A stretch of 64,000 nucleotides of DNA. Source: Amanita rubescens (lineage: Eukaryota; Basidiomycota; Agaricomycetes; Agaricales; Amanitaceae). Positions 25,501-39,104 of the stretch are shown here, in pieces (the first letter of the stretch is position 1; each line of letters begins with the position of its first letter). Location of the stretch: assembly GCA_015039365.1 (NCBI GenBank), contig WION01000091.1, forward strand, positions 1 through 64,000, given 5' to 3'. The notes under the pieces are model-generated. The model was not told the origin of the DNA and searched no databases. It worked only from the letters and a program-made list of their open reading frames with translations. Position numbers and translations under genes: made by a program.

Positions 25501-27650
25501 TCACTGGCTGTTGGTCATGAAATGGGATGCAGTCCAAGTGATTAAAACAAAGTATGCTCACCTGCTATTGACAATAGGATAAAATGAAATGAGATCCCTA
25601 CACAAAACAGGGTAAACTTACTGTCTGTTAGTCACACAGTGACTCAAATGAGATGCCAGATGTTCCTAGCAGTGAAATGTACAGCACCACTCACTGCCTT
25701 TTAGTCATGTGGCATCAGATGCAAAGCCTCTGGTAGAGAATGTGGGTATACTCACTTTATTCAGTTGCAAATTAGGATATGCATGGTGCATCTTTGCAGA
25801 AAAAAAAGTGATACTTACAGTCTGTTGGAATTGAGATAGCATGATAATGTGTGGTGTGGAATATAACACACTCTCTATTTGTTGTACAATGCTTATGTAA
25901 TCAAATGGCCTATCAGAATATAATTTTGCTCACTGGAGTTCTGGTGGGGCCATGGATGAAAAGCATGGCAGAAAAATGGGCCATGTCACTCACAAACTGG
26001 TGATGGTAAGATGAACACTTAGTATCATGGTCATGGCTACTTCTTACCCACTGTTATCAATGTCATTAGATAACTGTAGAAAATGTTGCAGTTTCACTCA
26101 CATTCATTTCATTATCCTGTTTTCAAGATGTTGTTGCCTATCAGACCTTCCTACAGGTCAAGGGAAAAGTGTAACATACATCCTGATTATCAGTCAACCA
26201 AGCATTTGTTTTGGAAAATCATACTCACGTCCTATTTCAATTTTCCCAACAGTCCATGCATCTTTGCACAAATGGAGCTCACATTTCTGTCTACCTGATT
26301 TTTACTTAGCTTTGTAGATCCACATCACAATATTTTGCAAACCTACCCAATAATGGGGAAACTTGCTAAGAACCATGCTCATGACTGTACTCCATGAGAG
26401 TTCACTTTGAGCCAAGATATGTCTAAGGGTAGTTAATATCTGAAATTAACATTCTGAATCTGATCCTCACTGAAGTGCAGTATTTGAACAAAGATCAAGA
26501 TTGTTCATTTGTGTTGAGACAAAGAGTTCTTGTAGGCTACTATCATCAATTGCTTCTGCTGTCACTGTAGCTAATTCAGGACAGTCCTTCTCTGGCAAAT
26601 CCATATCTGCCAAAAATCATTACTTTTGCAACAAGGATTATTTGTTTTCCCTCCCTTCCAATTGTACATATGCTTTTGGAGGATGTTTAGTGTTCAAAAC
26701 CTTGGGCAGATAAATTTGCTGGAAAGCAGCATTAGCATTTATCCTAGCTTCACCCCACTTATCTTTATCTTCTCCTGAATCACACAATTTTCCATATTCT
26801 GCAATGATTTGGCCATCAAATTTAGTGAATATAGTCACCAAGGGGACTATTTAGATGAAATTTATATGTATGTAGACTGCAGTTGGCCTTGGACAGGACT
26901 TACCCTTCCCAGTTCCCTTGCTGAAAAATTCAAGTTCTGCAGATAAGAGAGGGCGAGGGCTGTCCATGGGTATACAATACCTATGAAAATTCATTCATTC
27001 ACAGCAATGCAAAGAACCAGAATAAAATACCAAATTGCATGTAGCTGATCTCTTAGCTCAATTGAAGCAGAACGCTTTTCAATGAATTTCCAAACAAGCT
27101 CCAGCTCCTCAGTACCACCAGATTCAAATCCTTGGGAATCATGGAAGACAAAGTTGCTGCCTTTATAAGTAATCTGGTGCTCAATCTCATGGAGACCCCT
27201 CTGAAGATTGTTGCAATCCATGAAAGCATCCATATTCCTTTATTTGACTCACTTCAGCAGATGGCATCAAATGTGTTTTAGAGGGTTCCAGTTTTTCACC
27301 TAAAAATCCTGAATGTCACAACAGTAGAAGCCTTTATTTTAGCTCAGCTTACCATTCTGGTCATATATCATGGAGATTGTCCCCCGTGCCACACTACAAA
27401 CCTTCTCAAGAATGGTTGTTTTTCCAGCATTAGCCCTCCCTATGACAAGGATACGAAAATAAGGGCATCTGTATCGATCTTTAAGTGTCCTAAGCAAGAA
27501 GTCTGCATCGGTTAGCAAGTCAAATTCAGATCCAAACAACTGATGATAAAACTCACTGGACACCTTGCCGGAATTGTAGTTTAACTTTGAAATCTCTGCC
27601 AGCCTTGATTGACGACTCGGATGTGCATCGGTGATCTCCGAGTCTGCCAT
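22519..27650 (-). CDS. P-loop GTPase-like protein gene with ~51 single-codon exons
   Basis: Large exons give a G domain: 27353..27650 (P-loop GRANAGKTT), 27253..27299, 27031..27200 (FHDSQGFESGG, the DxxG motif), 26904..26980, 26655..26846 (TIFTKFDGQ, the N/TKxD motif), 26471..26606, 26347..26422 (ends KFPHYW) and 26283..26294. From 26231 to 23065 the transcript strand reads YAG-NNN-GTRAGT again and again: about 51 three-base exons plus one of 15 nt and one of 12 nt. The 3' exons 23012..23033, 22848..22954, 22769..22793 and 22519..22718 encode SFTPLAGMFTSKF, HHHSKSELFSSFG, ITACQILVA and SFFIKKPIQASILDALDQF. Summed, the exons give 514 codons with the frame kept and no stop among the triplets. 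Weak points are a GG donor at 26654 and poor acceptors for triplets 25934 and 25756. The role is unknown; such G-domain proteins are common in agaricomycetes. Confidence 0.68.
23065..26231 (-). repeat. Intron/single-codon array inside the GTPase-like gene
   Basis: Triplet positions include 26229, 26180, 26048, 25994, 25872, 25819, 25695, 25622, 25562, 25505, 25452, 25391, 25325, 25267, 25202, 25143, 25088, 25020, 24968, 24903, 24837, 24782, 24724, 24667, 24612, 24549, 24486, 24420, 24359, 24298, 24234, 24113, 24054, 23987, 23931, 23869, 23812, 23750, 23685, 23616, 23559, 23496, 23428, 23368, 23304, 23250, 23195, 23133 and 23065 (lowest base of each). Almost every one has AG immediately before it and GTGAGT/GTAAGT (or GTATGC, GTGTGT, GTCAGT) immediately after. 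Introns are 48-70 nt and share a loose 3' end resembling CATGACCAACAG but otherwise differ, so this is no young minisatellite. Confidence 0.8.
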
Positions 27651-28256
27651 AACTATTGTTTGATCTAGCAAATACTAGTGAGATGCTCGCAATAAGCACA
27701 GGTAAAGAACGGAGAGCCTGAAAGTTAAAGAGCACGCAGAAGGAGCTGCGGCATGTGATTAGTAATCGTCACTAACAAATTTCCTCGTTCTCTCACCCTT
27801 TGATCTGGCATTTGGCGCTCCTGTGAGCTAACTACTGCGTCCGTATACGATCACATATATCCTCCTACGATCCTGCCAGCTCGATCGGACCCAATAAAGC
27901 AACCCAGTAAGAACGTAAGATGTTCACGACGGTCGGCGGCCCGGGAGCGGCGACTGATATCGCAATCATGGGCTCTAGACACTCTCTAACGGACTGATCC
28001 TGTCTTTCGGGTGATAGGTTATGCGCATCAAAGGATTATTTGGAACTCCACCAAATGGGCAACATGAAATCAGCGGAGCGCTTCTCGGTAAGCTTTTAAC
28101 CACAAAGCAAACGACAAAACGAATTCCGATTAAGAGGTTGCAGCGAGAGGAGGTAAGGACATCCATAATCTATCAGCATCTTGTACATTCTATAGTACCA
28201 TTTATATTACATTAATTCAATATCCGGTCACACTCTGCGCAGGGGATGGCAGGTTA

Positions 28257-30826
<2,570 letters not shown>

Positions 30827-30964
30827 TGAAGGAAATTGCGGGGGGAGTTGGTCGGCTCCTTCGCTCGTTATGTAGCCTGAGAGCGCCTCCGGACCTTTTC
30901 GGATACGCATACCAAGGCATTGGCGCAAGAGGTTCCATGGCGTGTTGACACGTGCTGTCATCAT

Positions 30965-31740
30965 AAGTATCTCATGGAGAGAGAGATACCATCATTGCGT
31001 AACGAGCTCAGTAAGAAATGTATTGCGGCTATAAATAGGTCAGTCATGTCAATTCTGTGTAAATGTCCGTGTCAAAGGAGATCAGAGCTCTAGAGATAAA
31101 CGAACCTATTTTTGGACAAGGCTAGGAGTGAAGACGAGTGTAAGGAGTAAAGAGAGCGAAGCTGGTGGACTCTACCCAATATGTCGAACTTTTCACTGGT
31201 GGTTTGTCATGGTTTACCAAAATGCAACAATTTTCACCTGACAATAATTAGACCATGCAAAAAAAGTACGGATGGTTCACGAGAAATCCCAATAGTGGAT
31301 GACTTTACCCACTATCACGTCGCGTAGTATTCCGTGATCGGACGTAATGTTCGTTGTAATGGGTTTGTTATCGCATATTAGGGTATAGGAAGGGCAAGGA
31401 CCCGTGACTGGGTAAAGTTGAACCTGCAGGTGGTGTCACGCGTGAGTCTTATGCTGCAACTGTTCCTCAAGCTATCGAGCCCGCAATAAAAAAATGTCCA
31501 GGATGGTTCGCCTCGGGACTTAGTAATGGCCACCCGCCTTCTTCTCATGCCACACTTCCGATAGCTCGTTGTGAAGCACGTTTTGCCCGCCACTCGCTTC
31601 CATTCTACTCAATCTGGACGGCATTTTCCCCTCTTTGAGCTGTCAGTTCGCGCTTTCGTCGGGGAGATGGTGATAAGGACTGCGTCAAAAATAAGAGCAA
31701 ATGATGGACGACGAGGCGATCGCTTTAGTTGTGACTAAGC
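30965..31740. repeat. Duplicated flank, second copy
   Basis: It matches 19640-20420 closely apart from small indels, including an additional ~45 bp (tggtgtcacgcgtgagtc...) near 31430. No gene of its own is recognised. Confidence 0.7.
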
Positions 31741-31882
31741 TAACATGTAAGGTTACGAAAGGAAACTGCTTCGATCGTATTATGTACATGAGCGCAGCAA
31801 GCTTTTTTGGGCTGCATATCACCAGCATATGCTAATCTCAACGTAATGGTAGTAATAAATTGGCGTAAGCTCAATCAATAAG

Positions 31883-31968
31883 TCGGATATGGTGTAACGG
31901 CTAACATTGCCGCCTCTCATATTGCGAGATGGAACGCGGCAGCTCGGGGTTCGATTCCCCGTATCCGA
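31883..31968 (+). tRNA. tRNA-Glu (CTC) with a ~14-nt intron
   Basis: TCGGATA...TATCCGA acceptor stem, D arm TGGTGTAACGGCTAACA, anticodon CTC in a GCCGC/GCGGC stem with an intron after position 37, and T arm GGTTCGATTCC. The exon parts match the gene at 966-1051; only the intron (ATATTGCGAGATGGAA region) differs. Confidence 0.93.
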
Positions 31969-31974
31969 ATATTT

Positions 31975-32503
31975 TTTTGTCACTCATCAATCAGACTGTT
32001 AACTGTTGCAGTGTATGTGAGCAGTCCATAGACTATGATGCGCTCGATACGCACTTATCGACATGTTATCTATGCCTAACGCGTTTTAGTGTAGTCTTCC
32101 GAGGGCCTATCTTACGAACAGAAATAGCGTCACTTTTAGCCGCGGACATTACCGTGGGCGCTGATGGGTTGATGGCGTCGGAATGAGACGGATATATCAA
32201 GCTCCCCGAACGACTCTTCGGGAGACCGAGAAGTCTAGATCCATTTGGTGGTAGGCGGTGGTGGAGCAAAGTATAAGTGCACACAATAGCGAGGACGCAG
32301 TTAGACTGCGCCAGAAGGATAAGGACAACCGCATGAGCGACTTAGGAGGTTCAGTCGCACGTTCATTGCCACAGGATCCGATTGCCAAGCCAAATATATC
32401 GAGGACGAGCGGAAACTGGGAACAACACCCAAATAAGGACGACCACTGAAACAATTGACATCTAGTAAAAAGGCTCACTATGGCTTCCTAGTCTTTATCC
32501 CTC
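31975..32503. other. Intergenic region before the trehalose synthase gene
   Basis: Only short frames without motifs. The 5' flank close to 32500 is pyrimidine-rich, consistent with a leader region. Confidence 0.45.
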
Positions 32504-35500
32504 ATGTCTTCCTTCAAGACCCATCGCGTCCTAGTCGCCTCACTCTTCCTCCCAACCACCGCCGTTCAAGGCGAATCCCAGCCTTCCACCCCAGATCTCT
32601 CATATTCCTATCCTATCTCAATATCCATTGCCGCTTCTGCTGTCGCCGCGGGCCTACCCGGAACAGAGGTATCAAAGCTCGGTGTTCCGCCAACTTCGCC
32701 TGCTCCCAAGCGATCCTCTTTTGCCACCCATTCTCGGAAGCCCAGCAACTCTGGCGGCGCGGCACTCGGTAGCAGCCTAAGCCCTTTGAAGAGTATCGTC
32801 GATGATCTCAAAGACAAGGTACGCACACTATTCGAGCATATATACGCAACACAGATAACACTTTGTTGTTCTAGACGAGGTTTTCCACCCCCAGTTCTCG
32901 CTCACCCACAGCGGAAATAGCCAATCCCTTTGCCAAAGTTCTTAGGTTCAGCACAGACGTCGTCGTCAACGCGGCAGGCAAGACAATTGAAGAGATCCGT
33001 GATGTTGATGGCGACACAGTTTCTTCACCCGTTGACTTTGTGCCTCCTTCCGATTCTCCTGGAGCCGGCTCTCGGTCTGCTTCACGCAGGCATATAACCA
33101 CCCATTCTGACCTCGGTTCCGGACCCCGTGTTAAGCGCAAAAAGTCTCGCTCGTCTTCTCGACGCGTCACGGACACGGATACGGCCACCTCTTTGCGCGC
33201 TTCTGTTTCGAACGTTTCCTCTTACGCCAACAGTATCAATGGCGGGAATGAGAACGCCTGGCACTTTGTAGACAACTCCCACTGCAATGGAGGGCTCAAG
33301 AACGCTATTCAAAGTGTTGACAAGTTGAAGAATCTACTGTGGGTTGGCACTCTCGGTACCCATACCGACGGCTTTAGCGAAGCTATGCGGAACGATATCG
33401 ATACCAGAATGAGTGAAGAACGCTCCAGTGTCCCTGTTTGGATCCCAGACGACGAATTTAACAGCTTTTATGACGAGTTTTGTCATCAGGTTTGTCACTC
33501 TATTTGTTCCGCCATGTTTCGACTCATGCTTTGGTAGGTATTGTGGCCGTGCTTGCACTATGCAGTTCCCGATGCTCCAAAGACAAAACTGTTTTACGAG
33601 TCTGCGACCTGGAAGCAATATGTCGCTGTTAACCGTCGATTTGCAGATGTCATCATGGAGCACGTTCGAGACGGAGATATCAGTATGTTGCCTTCATTCT
33701 TAACAGCTAGTTTTTCGGCTGAACATAGATGTAGTTTGGGTCAACGATTACCACCTTATGCTTCTTCCTGCGCTCATCCGCAATCACCCCAAATATTCCT
33801 CCTCACACGCTATCGGGTTCTTCATGCACGTCGCATTCCCCTCTTCCGAGATTTTCCGGTGTCTTAGTGTCCGTGAGGCGCTATTAAACGGAATACTGGG
33901 AGCAGATCTCGTTGGCTTCCAAACCGCCAACTATGCGCGGCACTTCCGTCAGACTGTTAGCCGTATTCTTGCTTATGAAGCGTTGCCCAAAGGAATTCAA
34001 ATCATTACTGATACCGAAACTGATCAAACCGAAGCGAACAACTTTAGGAATGGAAAGACTAGAGATGAAGCTGGAATGGGAACAGCTAGCATGGGTCGGT
34101 TTGTTGACGTCGGCGTTTTCCCTATGGGAATCGATGTAACGGCCTTGAAGGAAAAGAAGTAAGATTCTGCTGCCCGGTTTTCATTAGAGAGATGCTAACT
34201 TGTTCGTTTCATAGGAAGAACCCCGAAGTACGTGAATGGGTTCAGGTTTTGAAGCAACGGTATGCAGGCAAGAAGATTATCGTTGGAAGAGACAAGTTGG
34301 ACGAAGTTCAGGTACTATATTCAGGTTATGAGTTATATAGATCTGCTGAACCAGCGGGTAGGGTGTACGGCACAAGATTCTGGCGTTTGAACGGTTCCTG
34401 GACCAAAATCCAGAATTTCAGGAGAAGGTGTGCTTCTTCCTTCGTTAATCGATACTTTGACTCACTTTCTTGACAGGTTGTGCTTATACAGGTTGCACTT
34501 CAAACGACTGAAATTAACGAATTTCACGGCGGAGTGGCTGATGTCGTGTCAAGGATTAATTCGAGATACTCGACGCTGACATATCAACCTGTGATTTTCT
34601 TGCACACTCAGGTAATATTCATGACCCGTTCACATGGATTTTCGAACTCAGTCGTGTACAGGATTTAACTTTTAGCCAATATCTTGCGCTTTTGATTGTT
34701 GCGGATGCTTTCATGGTGACAAGTCTGCGAGAAGGAATGGCGTTGCGCACGCATGAATACGTCATTTGTCAGGAAGGCAACTACCATCCGTTGATCTTGT
34801 CCGAGGTAAGCATTCATCCACTGCTTTTCATACGCAGACGCTTAGTGTAGCTTTTAGTTCACCGGCAGTTACAGTTACAGCGGATTCAGATCTTGCATCG
34901 CGGTTAATCCATGGGACAAAAGAGACACCGCGAATGCTATACATCAGGTATTCCAGAACTTTCTTCGCTCGCATCCGTTTTGCTGATGCACCTTCGAGGC
35001 CTTCACCATGGATCGCGAGCAAATGAAGACCCGTTGGGAGGTGATTGTTTCCCCAAAGTAACTTACAAGTTTTCTCAGAACAACCTGGTTTTAGGAACTT
35101 CATAGCCACGTCGTTGCCCAAACGGCACAGGCGTTTGTCACATCTTTCTTGACGCGCTGCGTCCGGGCTCATACGGAACACATGCTGCACGACCTTTCAG
35201 AAGTGCCCACCTTTGATGCGCCGCTCGTAATTCCTAGATGGAAACACTCGAGTCGAAGAATAATTCTTGGTTCGTAAGATGGCTGACCTCTTAGTTTATT
35301 GACTGACAGTTATGTAGTTGACTTTGAGGCAACATTATGGAAGAGAGATCTCACGAAGGAAGGTTTGGCGACAGTCATGGCGGGTGAAGTTGAAATACCG
35401 GAAGAGCCGCTCAACGTCCTGAAATCTCTCGCGGAGAATAAGAATAACGAAGTATGGCTTTTGAGTGGGCTTCAAGTCAAGGGCGTCCTGGACCGTGTGG

Positions 35501-36325
35501 CAGAGAAAATACCTAAACTTGGTATTGTGTGAGTAACACGCCCGTTTTTTGTTTGGTTCGGAAGTGATCGCTGAACGTGCGGCTGGCAGCGCTGAAAATG
35601 GATGCTTCATCCGTCCTCGTCCGAACGCACGCAAGAACACTGGTGAATGGTTGAACATGGTGTCTAACCTTGACATGTCCTGGAAAAATGCTTGCTTGGA
35701 AATGTTGCACTATGTCTGTGCCCTTTTTCTTGATAATATGATATTGATCGGTTGACAAGTTTTATTCAGTTCACTGAGCGAACCCCTGGATCGTTCGTCG
35801 AGGAACGTGAGGCTTCGGTCGTATGGCGCTACTGGACTGGAGAGACGAAGGACGGTTCAGTCAGACCTTGGGCGAGGCGACAAGCCGCCGAAGCTCAAAA
35901 CCACATTTTTGACAGGTAACGGGATTCACGACTTGTGTGTACAACCACTTACATTGTTTTCTAGTCTTGGCGAGCGCTTTGGGCTCCGTATCATTCCCGG
36001 GAAGAACAGCTTCCTCGTCCTTCCTAACAACATTTCGAGATCCACAGCCGTGGGTGCCATCCTCCATCCCGGTGGACCTGCGCGTTCTCCGTTGTCGGGA
36101 ACTCGAGGCCCTTGGCTTTCGTCTGATTTCGACGAGGTCACCAATGTAGGCGAAGACCTGGATCTACTCGTCGCCATCAGCTCGGACGAGAAGTTACTCA
36201 GACGCCTGAACGAGTTTGATAGGTCTGAAACGTGCTCCACTAGTGGCAGAAGAACAGACGCTAAATGGAAGTTGGATCCTAGCGAGGCCAAGAATGTGCT
36301 TGAACTGTTCATCCGTGCGAATTAA
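32504..36325 (+). CDS. Trehalose-6-phosphate synthase complex subunit, Tps3/Tsl1-like
   Basis: The protein has three parts: a Ser-rich N-terminal extension of about 200 residues, a glycosyltransferase-20 domain (WHFVDNSHCNGG, NLLWVGTLGT, VWVNDYHLMLLP, GFFMHVAFPSSEIFRCL, GADLVGFQTANYARHF, FPMGIDV) and a HAD/trehalose-phosphatase-like C-terminus (LLSGLQ, AENGCFIRP, ERFGLRIIPGKNSFLV). Two catalytic signatures look degenerate. The donor-site LDY-x-KG segment reads KLDEVQG, with Gln for Lys, and the HAD motif DxDGT reads DFEAT. Loss in both halves is typical of the regulatory subunits of the fungal trehalose synthase complex rather than Tps1 or Tps2. About a dozen introns can be placed, all GT-AG, and the frame runs cleanly from MSSFKTHR to the TAA at 36325. 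Confidence 0.85.
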
Positions 36326-36483
36326 TGTATGAAATAGAGTCTGTTGTTTGTATAGAGGTAGTTGCGTAGTAATAAGATAACAATGAATTGTAGAGTTGTT
36401 CAGATATCTGATTGTGATGGTTGAAATCGATGGATTCGTGGAAGGTTGCTCTGGCTTACCTTATTGATGTCAATATCCTTCAA

Positions 36484-36568
36484 TCGGATATGGTGTAACG
36501 GCTAACATTACCGCCTCTCATTGAGCGAGATGATCGCGGTAGCTCGGGGTTCGATTCCCCGTATCCGA
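36484..36568 (+). tRNA. tRNA-Glu (CTC) with a ~13-nt intron
   Basis: TCGGATA/TATCCGA acceptor stem, ACCGC/GCGGT anticodon stem (a compensated pair relative to the GCCGC/GCGGC copies), CTC anticodon, and a conserved T arm. It lies ~160 bp downstream of the trehalose gene. Confidence 0.92.
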
Positions 36569-36854
36569 AATTTTTTTCTCCTCGCAATCCTTTTGGCCCA
36601 CAAGAACGTTAATGCTACTTCAAGTTACTTGACTTGCGAGTTGCAAGGTGTCTGAAATATGGGTGACTCGTTTTCGTTCCCAAAGGTATGCTGTCGACTC
36701 GGGCGAATTGTAGGTCGCTTCGCTTGTCAAAAAAGAGCAAGTACGCAATGGCTTTCGGCGATGTGAATGAAACTCTGCCCCAGTGCTGACTGCGGGGGTT
36801 GAAAAACGGAAATCAGGAACGGAACATGACCTTGTGGTAGGAAGAGAAAAAAAT

Positions 36855-36941
36855 TCCGGTACGGGGAATCGAACCCCGAGCTGCCGCGTTCTGGTCAATC
36901 ACATTGAAAGGCGGCAATGTTAGCCGTTACACCATACCGGA
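36855..36941 (-). tRNA. tRNA-Glu (TTC) with a ~15-nt intron
   Basis: On the minus strand TCCGGTA pairs with TACCGGA. The anticodon loop reads CTTTCA, giving TTC, and the intron follows the A. The T arm GGTTCGATTCC is shared with the CTC genes. It is the only TTC isoacceptor in the window and lies tail-to-tail with the CTC gene 286 bp away. Confidence 0.92.
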
Positions 36942-37550
36942 TGTGTTATAACAGACTAGTCTGTGGTACACGATACGGGCAAAAGATCACATTGGAGGCT
37001 TTTTACCGTAGTCAACCACCCACGCTAGTACCCTCAGTGCCATTTACTTTGGACTCCCGCGTGTGCGTCATGACCCTTCCAGCCCCAGAAGTCTGTTTCT
37101 AGCCCGAACCTGACCGCTCGCACTCAGAATCATGGCACGAGACGAAACCAAAAAAATTTAGTAAGCTCAATGCGCGTTGACGTGGGTAATATCGTTTAAT
37201 TTCTGCCTCACCCTGACGGCGTTCTAGGTGTTCTATCTCCACATCTCAGGGACAGGGAGGCAGGGAAGATACGACGTGCGGATTTCTAACATTACAAATC
37301 TCATCTTTGGCATTTTTTCATGTCAGCCGCCACCCCCGATAAGGTTAAAGACGGCTGATATAGGGGCCTTTCCTTTGCTAGTGACAGTCTTTTCTTCAAC
37401 GACATAGGAGATCATTTCAATGGATTGTGCCTGTCCTGTTTCCCAGTACACGTCCATATGGACGCTTTCCAAGCTCAATTCTGTATAACGGAGATTAATT
37501 CCTTGAAAGCGAGGCTGGGCCCGAACAATTGCGTTTTTCGATATACCTTC
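36942..37550. other. Promoter side of transporter copy C
   Basis: No gene recognised. It is flanked by the divergent tRNA-Glu (TTC) and transporter copy C, the same geometry as at copies A and B. Confidence 0.4.
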
Positions 37551-39068
37551 ATGCTCGCATCTAGTCTTGGGACGTTGAAGGCGTACGTTGCGAACAACGA
37601 AGGCCTTTTATTCGTTATGGCCGCAGAGGGATTTTTTGCGTTGATGAACCTCTCAGTTAAAATTCTTGGAGAGGATGTATCTGTTCTAGAGGTAATTGTC
37701 GATCAAATGACGCGGTTAATCTTTATTCTGATGCTCTCCGTACTAGATTATGTGGATTCGAATGGTAAGCCTAGCCACCGAGTAAAGAAGGAGCTGATTT
37801 TTTTGCTTCCAATTTCAAGATAATAACTTGCCTTTGTGCAGTCGCATACATGTACGTGCGTCCGAGTGCTCCGAACGAGGTGGTAATTAACACATCTCGG
37901 AAGGCACTTTGCAAAAATAAACGATCCCGTGCTTGGGCCACCGGGCATTCGTATTTTGCTCTGCCTTCGTGGATTTACGGGGTAGGTATCCAAGTTGTCT
38001 TCAATCACCCTGCCTACCTTCCCTCATTGTAGATTCTTTGGCATCTTTGGTCTTTGGTTCTCGTTACAGTACCTATCCCTCTCCGATGCAATAGTTTTGA
38101 CGTTCCTTACCCCGCTATGTTCCGCCGCTGTCGGATCCTTTCTGCTTAAAGAAAAATTTACGATGAAAGAGGTACTAGCGGGAAGTAAGTATTAATTTTT
38201 TCCGAGACGATGTTAGACTTATTATTGGTAGTTGTGAGCCTCGTAGGCGTCGTGCTTATTGCACGACCACCTTTCATTTTTGATGCTATCCGAGTCGGAC
38301 ATCTTCCGGGAGAGAAAGAACTGTCGTTACGCGCGTTCCAAGTCGACGCAGCAAAATTGGTCACAACGAGAGAGAGAATGGTTGCGGTCGGGTACGTGCT
38401 AGTCGATCTTGGAAACTATTTAAACAACTTTCATAAACAGCGTTGCATTGTTGGGAGTCGCCGCAGTGACTTGCGAATGTAAGTTCCTCACCGAGATGCA
38501 TTACCGTCTAAACGAACGAACGACAGACAACATACTCCGCGTCATCGGAAAACGCGCTCATCCGTTTCATAACATCGTATACCTCTCCTCGTTTAGCGTC
38601 ATCGCCTCTTCTTTCGGGTACGTACATAGTACTACACATCCCGCGTCCACTTTAACCCACTTACACGCTAGCATGGCCATAACACAAACCCACCTCACCA
38701 TCCCTGCGACCTCCCAAAAATGGCCACTATTCGCCGCTCTCCTCCTGCTGGTCACCTTATTCGGCCTTTTCGCGCAGATCTGCATGATCCTCGGATTTCA
38801 ACGTGAAGCAGTAGGCCGCGCGTCGACGGGCGTGTACTCTGGAATCATATTCGCGCTGATTTTGGGAAGGGTAGTGTTTGGGACTGTACCTGGGGCGTTG
38901 TCTGTCATTGGAATTGTGTTGATATTGGGTTCGGCGGTGTTTGTGGTGGTGATGAAGCAAGCGAGGGAGGGTGAGGAGAGTAGTTCAGGTACGGAAGGAT
39001 TGAGTGAGAAGAGGGGTGTTGAGGATGTTGAGGTGGGGTTGCTGGAAATGGCCGAAGTGGAGGGATAG
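37551..39068 (+). CDS. EamA/DMT-type membrane transporter, copy C (intact, intron-rich)
   Basis: Start MLASSLGTLKAYVANNEG. Splicing at eight positions gives an open frame: after VSVLE (exon ends 37691), an 18-nt exon 37747..37764 (IMWIRM), then ITCLCAVAYM, LGPPGIRILLCLRG, FGIFGLWFSLQYLSLSD, GVVLIARPPFIF, VIGKRAHPFHNIVYL, and the last exon from MAITQTHL to the acidic tail (GLLEMAEVEG) ending at 39068. Ten hydrophobic segments and two EamA repeats fit an integral transporter of the plasma membrane or endomembranes; the substrate cannot be told from sequence. All donors and acceptors are GT-AG. This is the template I used to judge decay in copies A and B. Confidence 0.78.
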
Positions 39069-39104
39069 CCCCTGTGCTGGACAGTGGAAAGCTAAGGTTT
39101 TGCA

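Noticed and set aside
25758..25800. A 36-nt exon (reading MHHAYPNLQLNK) in place of triplet 25756
   Set aside because: It would leave an intron of only 27 nt, too short; the triplet with a degraded acceptor, or skipping, is more likely.
22900..26300. The periodic region as a plain minisatellite or CRISPR-like array
   Set aside because: Units differ in sequence and length (51-73 nt); the only strict regularities are splice motifs and the three-base spacing. No constant repeat is present.
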